In this document: positions 22,859 to 34,559 of the stretch, piece after piece
Layout: every line of letters starts with the position of its first letter
Numbering within the stretch: the first letter of the stretch is position 1
Source of the DNA: Canna indica
Taxonomy: Eukaryota; Streptophyta; Magnoliopsida; Zingiberales; Cannaceae
DNA length: 64,000 nucleotides
Direction: 5' to 3'
Assembly: GCA_034359265.1 (NCBI GenBank)
Contig: CP136896.1
Location: 19,561,501-19,625,500 of the forward strand
Program-made: the position numbers and the translations under genes
Notes under the pieces: model-generated
Seen by the model: only the letters and a program-made list of their open reading frames with translations
Database searches by the model: none
Told to the model about the DNA's origin: nothing

Positions 22859-25800
22859 TGTTATATCCAGTATATAGAAAAAAAATTAAAATTAAAATTT
22901 GAGTCAATGTTTGGGGAGAAGGGATGGCAGGGGAGTGGGGTGGCAGGTGAGGGTGATAGTGAGGTAAGGGAGAGGTGTCGTTGAAGGGTTTTAAGAAGGG
23001 GAGAGAGGGAGCTGGTAAAGGGAGATTGAAAACAGGAGGAGAGGAACCTACAGCGGAGGAGTCGGCGCGCGTCGTGTTGCCGGTGAAGCTCGCCGGAATC
23101 GCGGAATCTAAGTAGGAGATCTAATCCACTCTCCGTTGCTTCATTTCCGTTGTATCTTCGACGAATTCGACGACGGAGTTAGGGAGGATCGTCAGCGGAG
23201 CCGAGTCCGCGGGGTGGTCGCGTGCGGAAATCGCACGCTGCCACGCCGGATGGCGGCCCGCGGTCGGCGGTACGGCCGAGCGCCGCGGGCGGCAGACCGG
23301 CTGTGGCGCTAGCCTAGCGTGGCCCTTCCGGCCACCATCCGGCCGGCGGCGAGTCGGACCAGCCGCGGAGGTTGGGGAGAAGGTGGAGGTGTCGGCGTTG
23401 TGGTCGCCGGCGTGTTTGGGAGCCGTCCGGCGTGGGTTCGGGCGAGGCAGGGGAGGCGGCGTCGGGCGCAGGGGCGAGGGCGAGGGCGAGGGGAGAGGGG
23501 GACGGAAGGATTTATTTGATTCAATAAAGAGTGTTTAAAGAATAGAATTGTATCGCATCATATTAATTTATAAATTATTAAAATATTTTTATAGTCGATC
23601 ATGGAGTTCTCAAATCGAATTAAGGTGAAAGGAAAAAGGTACAAAAATACCCTTAATATTTTCTCGCGGGTACTAAAATACTCCTAACGTTTGTTTGGGA
23701 TTAAAAATACCTCTCACGTTATGAATTGGGTACAAAAATATTTCTCACGTTATGAATTTGATACAAAAATACCCCTATAGGTAAATGGTGTTAGTTGAGG
23801 GTCAAAACGTTTTCTTACGAGTACTAAAAGTCTAAAATGCCCCTGATATTTTCTCACGGATACTAAAATGCCCCTAACGTTTTTTCATAGGTACAAAAAT
23901 ATACCTAACGTTTTCTCACGAGTACTAAAATACCTTTAACGTTTGTTTTGGACCTAAAATACCCCTGAGGTTATTGAAAATGGTACAAAAATGACATCAG
24001 ACTAACTTTTGTTAGGTGAGACTTAACAAAGATATCATGGATGCTGATAAAAATGTTGACTTTACACGTGATGCATATGCAGAGAATGACTTGTCATGTA
24101 AGCGACACATAATAAATCGAAAACTACAAAAGTTGGTTCGATTTCAAATCGATTTTTTAATTAACCAAATTTTTTATTTCAAACCGTTATGGATTGGATA
24201 CAAAAATGCCCTTATAGGCAAACGATGTTAGTTGAGAGATAACGGAAGGCTAAAATATTTTCTCACGGGTACTAAAATATCCCTGACGTTTTCTCACGGG
24301 TACTAAAATGCCCCTAACGTTTTCTCGCATGTACAAAAATACCCCTAATGTTTTCTCACGAGTAAACTAACGTTAGGGGTATTTTAGTACTCGTGAGAAA
24401 ATGTTAGGGGTATTTTTCTACCTGCGAGAAAACGTTACGGGCATTTTAGTACCTGTGAGAAAACGTCACAGGCATTTTAGTACCCGTGACAAAATGTTTT
24501 GGCCCTCCGTTATCTCTCAACTAACACCTTTTGCCTATAGGGGCATTTTTGAACCCAATTCATAACGTGAGGGGTATTTTTTATCTCAAAAAAATATTAG
24601 ATGTATTTTAGTACCCGAGAGAAACGTCGGGGGCATTTTTGTACATTTTTCCTACCAAAATTATGGATTTTCGCGTGCTGAACGTGATGGTGATGTCGGA
24701 TTTTAGATTGGAGATCGTTTGGTATAATTTTTATATTTTTTTAGTATTATATTATAATTAGAAAATTTTATTATTTGGTGTGTCCCAAGTTGTCGGTTCA
24801 AGTTGAGGTGAATAGAAATCTTGATCATTTTTGCGTTCTGAACGCGATGGTGGGGTTGGTTTTCCGAGAAAACATTGTTAAGATATTCTTTCAATTGGTT
24901 AGTGGTTAAGATTGTCGAGATATTTAAATAATATTAAATTATTAGTTTGAGAATTTAGTTGATTAATTGGTGGTGAAATAATTATAGTTTGGAGAGTCGG
25001 TTGAGAATGAGTGTTTGGAGAGTGGTTTGAGCATGGGTTGAGCCTGCAAGTCTGTTGTTCCTTATTTGTTGTTGATTTGTCGTTGGAGATAAATTACGAA
25101 AATACCCTTGCTCTGTTGTTTGATTTGTTTCTTAAATTTTATTGAACTCCTGTTGCACATTAATGTTGGGCATGTCATGTAGAGAAATTGCATGTGTTAC
25201 ATTTTATTATCGTTTATTAGTATTTATTCTTGATCATAGTATGTTATGCTAATCTTATGATGCATTTGATTAGTCATCGTACGCATATCATGTTGTTACA
25301 CGTGGTATTGTTTCCTTGTTGAGCATGTTATTACACTGTTGATCATATCATTATCACTTGGGAGTTATTATATTATTGATCATGATGATGTTATGTTAGT
25401 ATCATGTTGTTATCATTCAAAGTTATTGTTATATTGTTGATCATGGTGATATACTTTGTTGCACTCTTGGAGTCGAGTTGCATGGTTGTTGTCGATCTGG
25501 AGGCTACGACCTTGGAGATGACTTCGGTCCAGGACCATTTCGGCGTGGTACCCCTCAAGCATGACAGATGGTATATATGATATTGACTAGTCGCATATTG
25601 GGCACCTTCGGGTGCGATGATGTCAGACGCGATATCTAACGGGCTACCTGCTTGGTAGGGGTAATCGTATCACCGTTAGAGCGGACGGTTGATGCCACTC
25701 TGCAGGTGGTAGAGTGCGGGGTTTTTATCCAACAGTCCACACGCTCGATGATTCAGTTGATGTTGTTTAGGAGTAGGTGATGAGTAATTTGTTGTGTTCA

Positions 25801-26190
25801 TTGCTTTTGACTGCATCTTAGGCCATGTTGTTATTCATTGTTGAGTTGACACTTGATGCTTGTTGATCATATTGTGATTCTCCTACTCAGCACCCGTTGA
25901 TCTCCGTTGTTTTTGCTTTAGACTTGCAGGGGTGAGCAGTCGATTTGTAGATCGATGTGTAGATAGTTTTTAGACAGCTAGTAGACAGTCATAGATATGG
26001 AGCTCTGATGGCGACTGCTTTTGTATTTTGTTTCGTTTGGTCACCTTATAACGCTAAATCTTGATATTGTTATTTTGGAGTTGTAATATTGGTTTTAGTA
26101 TTGTTGTTTTATTTTATGTTATGATATATGGCTTTTCCTCCCGCTGCGCGGTGTTCGAGTCGTCGTCGCGTCTCGGGTCGGGGCGTGATA
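22859..26190 (+). repeat. 5' LTR of the gypsy element
   Basis: Begins TGTTATATCCAGTATATAG and ends GGGGCGTGATA; the expected terminal CA is TA here, against GTGACA in the 3' LTR. It is 3332 bp long, of which about 1024 bp is the foldback insertion. Relative to the 3' LTR it also lacks about 90 bases near 26090 and about 25 bases near 26175. Confidence 0.88.
23630..24653. mobile_element. Foldback-type element in the 5' LTR
   Basis: Present in the 5' LTR and absent at the matching site of the 3' LTR (near 32795), so it is a later insertion. The ends AGGAAAAAGGTACAAAAATA and, reverse complemented, AGGAAAAATGTACAAAAATG match. Both arms are built from many copies of a ~40-bp unit with TTTTCTCACGGGTACTAAAA and 'aaaatacccctaacg'. 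They are in one orientation at 23640-24000 and 24240-24360, and in the other at 24365-24650. It has no transposase. The target duplication could not be fixed. Confidence 0.8.
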
Positions 26191-26192
26191 AA

Positions 26193-26212
26193 TTTTTGGT
26201 ATCAGAGCCTAG
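26193..26212 (+). promoter_or_regulatory. Primer binding site
   Basis: TTGGTATCAGAGCCTAGGAT follows the 5' LTR after two bases. TGGTATCAGAGC is complementary to the 3' end of initiator methionine tRNA, the usual primer of plant LTR elements. Confidence 0.85.
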
Positions 26213-26333
26213 GATTAAGGTTTGGAGTTATGTGTATTACCTTAATGATAATACTCTAAGGCGTATGAGGTATCGAAGTGAATTGTAAGCTTATTTTACA
26301 TGGTTGACCTAAATCTCTTTATTTGTAGAGAGG

Positions 26334-27250
26334 ATGTCGAGAGACAGTGTTGGACCTGCACGGGGTCTTGAGGATCCGGGTGGAGATCATGATCGGGTAG
26401 CCGTTCCTCGGCGGGCACGGACTACTTAGGTGGCGACTCCGACTGTTAGGGGTCGTGGTGGATGGGCGAGCCAGGGTGCTCGTCGGACCGGTCGTACTAC
26501 TGGTGGCAGAGGTCGTGGTCGTGGTGCCCCTGTGCATGTTCCCGTGGAGGAGGTGCAGGACTTTATTCCTGGAGCTGGAGCTAGAGAGGAGGAGGCAGTT
26601 GGTCAGGCCATACCGATAGTCCCTCAGGTCGTTGGAGAGGGCTCACCAGTGCATATTCCTACTACGCTACAGCCACAGTATGTTATGCTGGTACCAGAAC
26701 CAGAGAGAGGCTTCACTAGCACTTAGTCATGGGAGTCCCGCATGCTGAAGTTCCAACAGTTTGGCAGAGAGCGTTTTGGTAACTTCGGGGGTGGTGCAGA
26801 TCCTATGATGGCTAGGACATGGTTGGCTGGAGTGGAGGATACTTTTAAGATACTTAGGTGCAAGGAGGAGGAAAAGGTGGATCTGGCCACCTTTTACCTG
26901 ATTGATGGGGCTAGAGTTTGGTGGAGGGCACAGGTCGCTGCTAAAGGTGGAGTTGATATTTCGTGGGCAGAATTCAGGACTGCATTCTACAATAAATATT
27001 TCTCGATAACATTTCGTCAATGGAAGAAGCAAGAGTTCCTTGATTTGCGACAGCGAGGTCGTAGTGTGGCAGAGTATGAGGTTGAGTTTGACCGCTTGTC
27101 AGAGTTTTGTCCACACATTGTGGCCTCTGAGGAAGACAAGGCAGAGCATTTCTTCAAAGAACTTCACAGCAGCAGTCGAGGGGGCAGAGTCAGGGTCAGA
27201 GGCAGCCCAGTCATCATCAGAGGCAGACTAGTCAGACTCAAGCCTGAGTT
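26334..27250 (+). pseudogene. gag of the gypsy element, lacking its zinc knuckle
   Basis: Starts MSRDSVGPARGLEDPG at 26334, with a TAG at 26427 and a second stop near 26724. The Retrotrans_gag core is clear at about 26740-27170: ARTWLAGVEDTFKIL, KVDLATFYLIDGARVWW, FYNKYFS, KKQEFLDLRQRGRSVAEYE. After HFFKELHSS (about 27170) the sequence passes through a short Arg/Gly/Ser tract and a stop, straight to protease. The rest of gag, with the expected CCHC knuckle, is absent. An internal deletion is the simplest explanation. Confidence 0.8.
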
Positions 27251-27256
27251 TTTGCA

Positions 27257-27571
27257 TTGACCCAGGAGGAGGCACATCAGGCGTCACGTTCGGTGATAAG
27301 AGGTATTATTTTAGTGTTTGATTTACCTCCTCATGCATTGGTAGATCCTGGTAGTACCCATTCTTTTATTTCTCCATCTATGGTTGCTAGATTGGAGAGA
27401 GAGCCTACACCTAGATCTAGTGGTTTGTTTGTGCTCACGGCGTCAGGTGATGTGATGCAGTCGAGCCATGAGTTGAAGGGGTGTAGACTCTGTTTGGGAG
27501 ATGTTGAGATTTTGGTAGACTTGCTTGTGTTAGATTTCTTCGACTTCGACGTTATCTTGGGTATGGATTGA
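27257..27571 (+). pseudogene. Aspartic protease region of the gypsy element
   Basis: The reading includes ALVDPGSTHSFIS, the catalytic Asp motif of retropepsins with D-P-G in place of the usual D-T/S-G. It ends FDVILGMD, the second conserved motif, before a TGA at 27569. The protease would normally be continuous with RT, so the stop breaks the polyprotein. Confidence 0.75.
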
Positions 27572-29425
27572 CTTACCGCTAACCATGCTAGAGTCGATTG
27601 TCGAGAGAAAGTGGTAGTGTTGTCTTCCCCAGGACAACCTTCCTTTGAGTTTGTCGGATCAAGGGAGCGAGTGGCACCGATTATTTCAGCTTTGTAGGCT
27701 AGACAGATGATAGGCCGAGGGTGCAGTGGCTTTCTAATATCATTGGTGGGCATGTCTATCGAGGAGCAACTTCAGATCGAGAGCATACTGGTGGTTAGAG
27801 AGTTTTCAGATGTATTCCCAGATGAGTTACCAGGCCTTCCACCAGAGTGACAGATTGAGTTCTGCATTGAGTTGCAGCCTGGTATAGCTCCTATTTTGAA
27901 GGCACCGTACCGTATGGCGCCTAAGGAATTAGAGGAGCTTAAGGGGCAATTGCAGGAGCTTCTAGATAAGAGATTTATCCATCCCAATGTGTCACCTTGG
28001 GGAGCTCCTGTCCTATTTGTGAGAAAGAATGATGGATCTTTGAGGCTCTGCATCGACTACAGACAATTAAATGCAGTGACCGTCAAGAACAAGTACCCAT
28101 TGCATCGGATTGACGACTTGTTTGATTAGTTGCGAGATACTTGTGTGTACTCGAAGATTGACTTGAGATCCGGATACCACCAGTTGAGGATGAGAGAGCA
28201 AGATGTGCAGAAGACTGCTTTCTGTACGCGTTATGGGCATTTCGAGTTTTTGGTTATGTCATTTGGGCTAACCAATGCTCCTTTTAGAGTACTTAGACCG
28301 GTTCGTGATTATTTTCATTGATGATATTCTAGTGTACTCCAAGTCAGAGGTCGAGCATGAAGAGCACTTGAGGATTGTTTTGGGTGTATTGAGGAGAGAG
28401 CAATTGTTTGGCAAATTGAGTAAATGTTCATTCTTGCTAAAAGAAGTTGGCTTCTTGGGGCATGTGATTTTTGGTGCTGGTATATCAGTAGATCCACATA
28501 AGATTGAGGCAGTGATGAGCTGGTATAGGCCAACGATGGTCCATGAGATTCGTAGTTTCCTTAGATTAGCAGGCTACTACCGTAGATTTGTAGAGAGTTT
28601 CTTGAAGATCGCCGCACCTTTAACTCAGTTGACGAGGAAAGGTGTGAAGTTTATTTGGAATGACAAGTGTGATGCTAGCTTTCAAGAGCTGAAGAAAAGG
28701 CTTACTTCTGCACCTGTGTTGGTGATTTCTTCTGGAGGAGATGGTTTTGCCTTGTACACTGATGCATCCATTCGGGGCCTTGGTGTTGTTTTGATGCAGA
28801 ACGGACGAGTGATAGCTTATGCTTCTAGACAGCTTAAGGAGCATGAGAAGAACTACCCAGTGTATGATTTGGAGTTAGCTGCCATCATATTTGCCCTTAA
28901 GATATGGAGGCATTACCTTTGTGGTGTCACCTTCGAGATATTCACAAATCATAAGAGCTTGAAGCACCTATTCACTCAAAAGGAGTTGAACATGAGACAG
29001 AGGAGGTGGATGGATTTTCTTAAGGATTATGACTGCACTATTAATTATCATCCTCGCAAGGCGAACGTAGTGGTAGATGCCTTGAGCAGAAAATCAGTGG
29101 GGATGTGTCAGCATCTCAGAGTTATAGAGTCAGAGTTGATTAGACAGTTGTTAGAGCTTAGCTTGGACTTGGTAGGTCAGACTCAGAGTGGAGTGCTTGC
29201 ACAGTTGATCGCACAGTCGCCGATAGTGGAGCGAATTCGACAATGTCAGATGGAGGATCGTCACTTTCAGGTCATTGCTCAGGAGGTGGAGCAAGGCACT
29301 CGACTAGACTTCTCACGAGATAGCTATGGTACCTTGCGATTCCGTGGCAGGTTTTGTGTTCCTAAGAAGCACCCAATGAAGGAGGAGTTGTTAGAGGAGG
29401 CTCACAGGTCTCATTTTGCTATTCA
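27572..29425 (+). pseudogene. Reverse transcriptase and RNase H of the gypsy element (5' part of the broken polyprotein)
   Basis: RT begins around 27760 and shows [47 protein letters not shown] and [14 protein letters not shown] at 28127-28129 interrupts it. A short out-of-frame deletion near 28280 removes the segment before [17 protein letters not shown], which carries the catalytic FIDD. RNase H follows with [34 protein letters not shown] and [11 protein letters not shown] (to about 29095). The protein then runs to the start of the integrase zinc-binding region, where a CACTA element cuts it at 29426. The polymerase is non-functional as it stands. Confidence 0.9.
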
Positions 29426-30690
29426 CACTACTAGAAAAATGGGCATCAGCAACGGCTGATGCCATTGCTGAGCCATTGCTGAGCCGTTGCTGAAGAGCAT
29501 CAGCAACGGCCCAGTCGTTGCAATAGAGCCATGACAGAAACTCGCGTTGCTGATAACTTAGCGACGGTGCAGCAACGACCGCTCGGGCTGTCGCTCAAAA
29601 CATTATCAGCAACGGCCGCTCGGGCCGTCGCTAAAAATATTATCAGCAACGGTTTTGCCACAGACCCGGAGCCGTTGCTGATAACATTAATAGCAACGGC
29701 CGCTGAGTCCGTAGCAACGCCGTTAGTAAAATCCCGTCGCTAAGCCGTTGCTGTAGGTCATCAGCAACGGCTTTCGATACACTTTTAGCAACGGCTTTCC
29801 CACGGACGGCCGTGGGAAAGCCGTTGCTGATGATGTGTACCTGGTAACAGAAAAATTTCAAATTTCAAATTTCCATTGATACATTATCTGATACATAACT
29901 CACACACCCATACCCTCATACACACATTCATTCACACATCACAAACACACCAAGATATACATCAAAACAATTATATTTATATTGATAATTATCCACGATA
30001 GTATAAAAACAATTCAAATGCAAAATTGAAGTATCAATATCCAAACAAAATAAGTTAAAGAAGTTCAATATCTCAGTAACAAGTTTAATATCCAAACAAA
30101 AAATCTCACGATCACGATGGAGGATGGTCTGGATCATATGGCGGGGTCTGGAGTGCTTGAGTGTACACCGGCGTGGACTGACTCGAGGACGATGGATTAG
30201 ATGATGCCGAAGAGATGCCTGCTTCGGGATGACCTGACATGTTGCGTAGCATAGATTGTATATCCGCCATCATCTAACTCTAGCGCTCCATCATCTCAGT
30301 CTGACGCGCGATCGTCTCCTCTAGTGTCCTTATCCTATTACTATGATCATAATTGGATCTGGAGGTGGACGGTCACTCACCAGTGACTGGAGGGGTCGGT
30401 GCCCCAAGTGGCCCTAGTACGGCTCGCGCATGACCACTATCTGCGAAGCCATATACGCGGCCATGGTCCCAGCCACCTGCGGCCTTGACCCACGATGCTG
30501 CGTCAAAGTCCTCGGGGGTACCCCCGCGCTGCACCACCGTCTGGCTGTAGGTCTCCTACGCGAGTTTGATTTTTTGTTTAATATTTATCATAAAACTTAA
30601 ATTGTAAATATATAATGAATAATTTAAACAAATATATAATTACCATAATGTATGCAGCGCGGTTGTCGATGTACCAGCAGATAAAGAGAG
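29426..30690 (+). mobile_element. Partial CACTA (En/Spm) transposon inserted in gypsy pol
   Basis: The left end is CACTACTAGAAAAATGGGCA (29426), the diagnostic CACTA terminus. About 29440-29835 is filled with CAGCAACGGC / GCCGTTGCTG repeats in both orientations, the usual subterminal repeats. 30115-30570 holds an antisense coding remnant. The matching right terminus (ending CTAGTAGTG) is not present. Gypsy integrase sequence resumes at about 30695, so the right part of the element is deleted. Confidence 0.88.
30115..30570 (-). pseudogene. CACTA TNP1-like (Transposase_24-type) gene fragment
   Basis: The minus strand reads QTVVQRGGTPEDFDAASWV, GWDHGRVYGFADSGHARAV, then after a stop a coiled-coil-like RIRTLEETIARQTEMMER, and a Ser/Pro/Gln-rich tail (SSASSNPSSSSQSTPVYTQ). 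This pattern is common in plant En/Spm accessory proteins. In-frame stops are present. The 5' part of the gene is lost with the right side of the element. Confidence 0.65.
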
Positions 30691-30694
30691 ATGT

Positions 30695-31930
30695 ATAAGG
30701 GTGTATAAGGATGTATAAGGACTTGCGGAAGTCTTATTGGTGGTGTGGGATGAAGAGAGATATTGCTGAGTATGTGGCGAGTTGTTTGGTCTGCCAGCAG
30801 ATAAAGGCCGAACATCATAGACCGGCTGGGAAGCTCCAAAATCTCCCTATCCCTGAGTAGAAATGGGAGCACATCACTATGAACTTTGTATCTGGGCTTC
30901 CGAGGACGCAGAAGGGGCACGACTCGATATGAGTGATTGTGGATCGATTGACAAAGTCATCTCACTTTTTGCCGGTTAAGAAGACTTTTTCTTTGGACAA
31001 ATTAGCTCAGCTCTACTGCGTGGAGATAGTGAGATTGCACGGTGCACCTGCTAGCATCATTTCAGACAGAGGTCCTCGATTCACTTCCCAGTTTTGGTAG
31101 AGTCTTCAGAGGGCCTTAGGCACTAAGCTTCGGTTTAGTACAGCATTCCATCCGCAGACTGATGGACAGTCCGAGCGCACTATTCAGACATTGGAGGATC
31201 TTTTGCGTGCTTGTGTTCTGGACTTTGGAGGCAGCTGGGTCTCTGGGAGAGTCATCTACACTTGGTGGAGTTTGCCTATAATAATAGCTATCATTCAGGT
31301 ATCCAGATGGCTCCATTTGAGGCTCTTTATGGACGGAGGTGTAGGTCCCCAGTGCTTTGGGATGAGGTGGGTGGGCGACGTCTTTTGGGACCGGAGATGG
31401 TCAAGTAGGATGTTGAGTTGGTCCAGAGGATTAGGCATAGGTTGCTCACATCTCAAAGTCGACAGAAGAGCTATGTAGATCGGCGGAGAAGGGACTTGGA
31501 GTTCTCGGTTGGGGATCATGTGTTCCTCAAGGTGTCCCCGACTAAAGGTGTGATGCGGTTTGGCAAGAAGGGAAAGCTTGCACCGCGTTATATTGGTCAT
31601 TTCGAGATCTTGGAGAGAGTAGGAGTTGTCGCTTATCGGCTAGCATTGCCACCATCTTTGGCAGGAGTGCATAACGTCTTCCATGTCTCTATGTTGAGGA
31701 AGTACGTGTCTGATCCTTCCCATATTCTGCAGGAGCCAGTCGTGCGGATTAGAGAGGACACGAGCTATGAGGAGTTGCCAGTGAGGATTCTTGACAGGAA
31801 GTAGCATCATCTTCGCAACAGGGTCGTCTCATTGGTCAAGGTGGGGTGGCAGCACCATTCAGATGCAGAGCAGACATGGGAGCGTGAAGAGGATATCAGA
31901 GATCGCTTCCCCCATTTGTTTAGCTCATCA
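30695..31930 (+). pseudogene. Integrase and C-terminal tail of the gypsy polyprotein
   Basis: It starts at MYKDLRKSYWW, then the HHCC zinc finger (CLVCQQIKAEHH) and the catalytic core: [48 protein letters not shown]. Stops interrupt it at about 30858, 30931 and 31098. A small insertion or frame change near 31240 separates the core from [19 protein letters not shown]. The C-terminal region (RYIGHFEILERVG, HNVFHVSMLRKYV, WEREEDIRDRFPHLF) ends near 31940. All three acidic catalytic positions seem present, but the frame is broken. Confidence 0.88.
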
Positions 31931-31959
31931 GGTATGTAAATTTGGAGGATCAAATTTCT

Positions 31960-31973
31960 TAAGGTAGGGAGGA
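31960..31973 (+). promoter_or_regulatory. Polypurine tract of the gypsy element
   Basis: AAGGTAGGGAGGA directly precedes the TGCTATATC start of the 3' LTR. Confidence 0.7.
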
Positions 31974-34455
31974 TGCTATATCTAGTATATAGAAAAAAAA
32001 TAATTAAAATTTGAGTCGATGTTTGGGGAGAAGGGATGGCAGGGGGAGTGGGTGTGGCAGGTGAGGGTGATGGTGAGGTAAGGGAGATGTGTCGTTGAAG
32101 GGTTTTAAGAAGGGGAGAGAGGGAGCTGGTAAAGGGAGATTGAGAAGAGGAGGAGAGGAACCTGTAGGCGGAGGAGTCGGCGCGCGTCGTGTTGTCGGTG
32201 AAGCTCGTCGTTGTCGTCGGAATTGCGGAATCGAGGTAGGAGATCTAATCCACTCTTCGTTGCTTCATTTCTGTTGTTATCTTCGACGAATTCGACGACG
32301 GAGTTAGGGAGGATCATCAGCGGAGCCGAGTCCGCGGGGTGGCCTCGTGCGGAAATCGCACACTGCCACGTCGAAGGGCGGCCCGCGGTCGGCGGTATGG
32401 CCGAGCGCCGTGGCGCAGTCATGTCGCACGCGGCAGACTGGCTGTGGCATTAGCCGCGATAGGCGGTGGCCCTTCCGGCCTCCATCCGGCCGGTGGCTAG
32501 TCGAACCAGCTGCGGAGGTTGGGGGAGAAGATGGAGGTGTCGGTGTGGTGGTCGCCGGCGTATTTGGGAGCCGCTCGGCATGGGTTCGGGCGAAGCAAGG
32601 GAGGCGGCATCGGGCGCAGGGGTGAGGGCGACGACGTGGGGCGAGGGGAGAGGGGGACGGAAGGAAAGGGATTTATTTGATTTAATAAATAAGTGTTTAA
32701 AGAAGAGAGCTGTATCGAATAAAATTTGGTTAATTTGTAGATTATTATAGTATTTTTGTAGTTGATCGTAGAGTCATCGGATTGAGTTGAGGTGAATACT
32801 AAAGTTGTAGATTTTCGTGTGCTGAACACGATGGTGATGTCAGATTTTAGATTGGAGATCGTTTGGTATGATTTTTATATTTTTTTAGTATTATATTATA
32901 ATTAGAAAATTTTATTATTTGGTGGGTCCCGAGTTGTCGGTTGAAGTTGAGGTGAATAGCAATCTTGATCATTTTTGCATTCTGAACACGATGGTGGGGT
33001 TGGTTTTCTGAGAAAATATTGTTAGGATTTTCTTTCAATTGATTAGTGGTTAAAGTTGTCGAGATGTTTAAATAATATTAAATTATTAGTCTGAGAATTT
33101 AATTGATTAATTGGTGGTGAAATAATTGTAGTTTGGAGAGTGGGTTGAGCATGAGTGTTTGGAGAGTGGGTTGAGCATGGGTTCAGTCTGCAAGTCTGTT
33201 GTTCCTTGTCTGTTGTTGATTTGTCGTCGGAGATAAATTACGAAAATACCATTGCTTCCGTTGTTCGATTTGCTTTTTAAAATTTATTGAACTCCTGTTG
33301 CACATTATTGTTGGGCATGCCATGTAGAGAAATTACATGTGTTACATTTTATTGTCGTTTATTGGTATTTATTCTTGATCATAGTATGTTATGCTAATCT
33401 TATGATGCATTTGATTAGTCATCGTACGCATATCATGTTGTTACACGTGGTATTATTTCCTTGTCGAGCATGTTATTACCCTGTTGATCATGTCATTATC
33501 ACTTGGAGTTGTTATATTGTTGATCATGATGATGTTATGTTAGTATCATGTTGTTCATCTTGTTATCATTCAAAGTTGTTATATTATTGATCATGGTGAT
33601 ATACCTTGTTGCACTCTTGAAGTCGAGTTGCATGGTTGTTGTCGATCTGGAGGCTACAGCCTTGGAGAGGACTTCGGTCCAGGACCATTTCGGCGTGGTA
33701 CCCCCAGGCATGGGAGAGGGTATATATGATATTGACTAGTCGCATGTTGGGCACCTTCGGGTGCGATGATGTCGGACGCGACATCTGACGGGCTACCTGC
33801 TTCGTAGGGGTAGTCGTATTACCGTTGGAGCGGACGATTGATGCCACTCTGCATGTGGTAAAGTGCGGGGTTTTTACCCAATGGTCCACACGCTCGATGA
33901 TTCAGTTGATGTTGTTTAGGAGTAGGTGAGGAGTAATTTGTTGAGTTCATTGCCTTTGACTGCATCTTAGACCATGTTGTTATTCATTGTTGAGTTGACA
34001 CTTGATGCTTGTTGATCATATTGTGATTCTTCTACACAACGCATGTTGATCTCCGTTGTTTTTGTTTCAGACCTGCAGGGGTGAGCAGTCGATTTGTAGA
34101 TCGAGGTGTAGATAGTTTTTAGACAGCTAGTAGATAGTCGTAGATGTGGAGCTCTGATTGCGACTGCTTTTGTATTTTGTTTCATTTTGTCGCCTTATAA
34201 TGCTAAACCTTGGTATTATTATTTTGGAGTTGTAATATGTAGAACTATTTTATATTTTGTTAAATCTTGTATTTGATCGGACTGAACTTTATCGTGCGTA
34301 CCGTCGAACTTATGGATTGTAATTATTAGTTCTAGTAATGTTGTTTTATTTTATGTTATGATATATATGGCTTTTCCTCCGGCTGCGCGGTGTTCGAGTC
34401 GCTGTCGCGTCTTGGGTCAGGGCCGCTGGGGGCGAGCCCGGGTCGAGGCGTGACA
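31974..34455 (+). repeat. 3' LTR of the gypsy element
   Basis: 2482 bp, TGCTATATCTAGTATATAG to AGGCGTGACA. It matches 22859-26190 apart from the foldback insertion and smaller indels. A GC-rich block (about 32160-32660) is followed by AT-rich sequence. ORFs in the GC-rich block are LTR sequence and not genes. Confidence 0.9.
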
Positions 34456-34559
34456 GACCCTCCACACTTTTTGGAGACAGCTAGCAATTTTCACCACTTT
34501 GTAACCAAACACAGTTTGTTAAGTTGACTAGTTATGACATATGTGCATTCCATCATATA

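Larger units (their letters stand above)
22859..34455 (+). mobile_element. Complete but defective Ty3/gypsy retrotransposon
   Basis: An 11,597-bp element with two LTRs and a 5-bp target duplication GACCC (22854-22858 and 34456-34460). Order: 5' LTR, primer binding site, gag, protease, RT-RNase H, integrase, C-terminal tail, polypurine tract, 3' LTR. This is the gypsy order, and the tail motif TWEREEDIRDRFPHLF resembles chromoviruses. Every ORF is broken by stops or small deletions. A foldback element sits in the 5' LTR (23630-24653) and a partial CACTA element in pol (29426 to about 30690). The LTRs differ at many positions, so the insertion is not recent. It inserted next to, or in an intron beside, the PHD exon of a minus-strand gene. 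Confidence 0.92.

Noticed and set aside
23309..23524. GC-rich ORFs in the 5' LTR, and their partners at 32105-32830
   Set aside because: Occur in both LTRs of the gypsy element; not independent genes.
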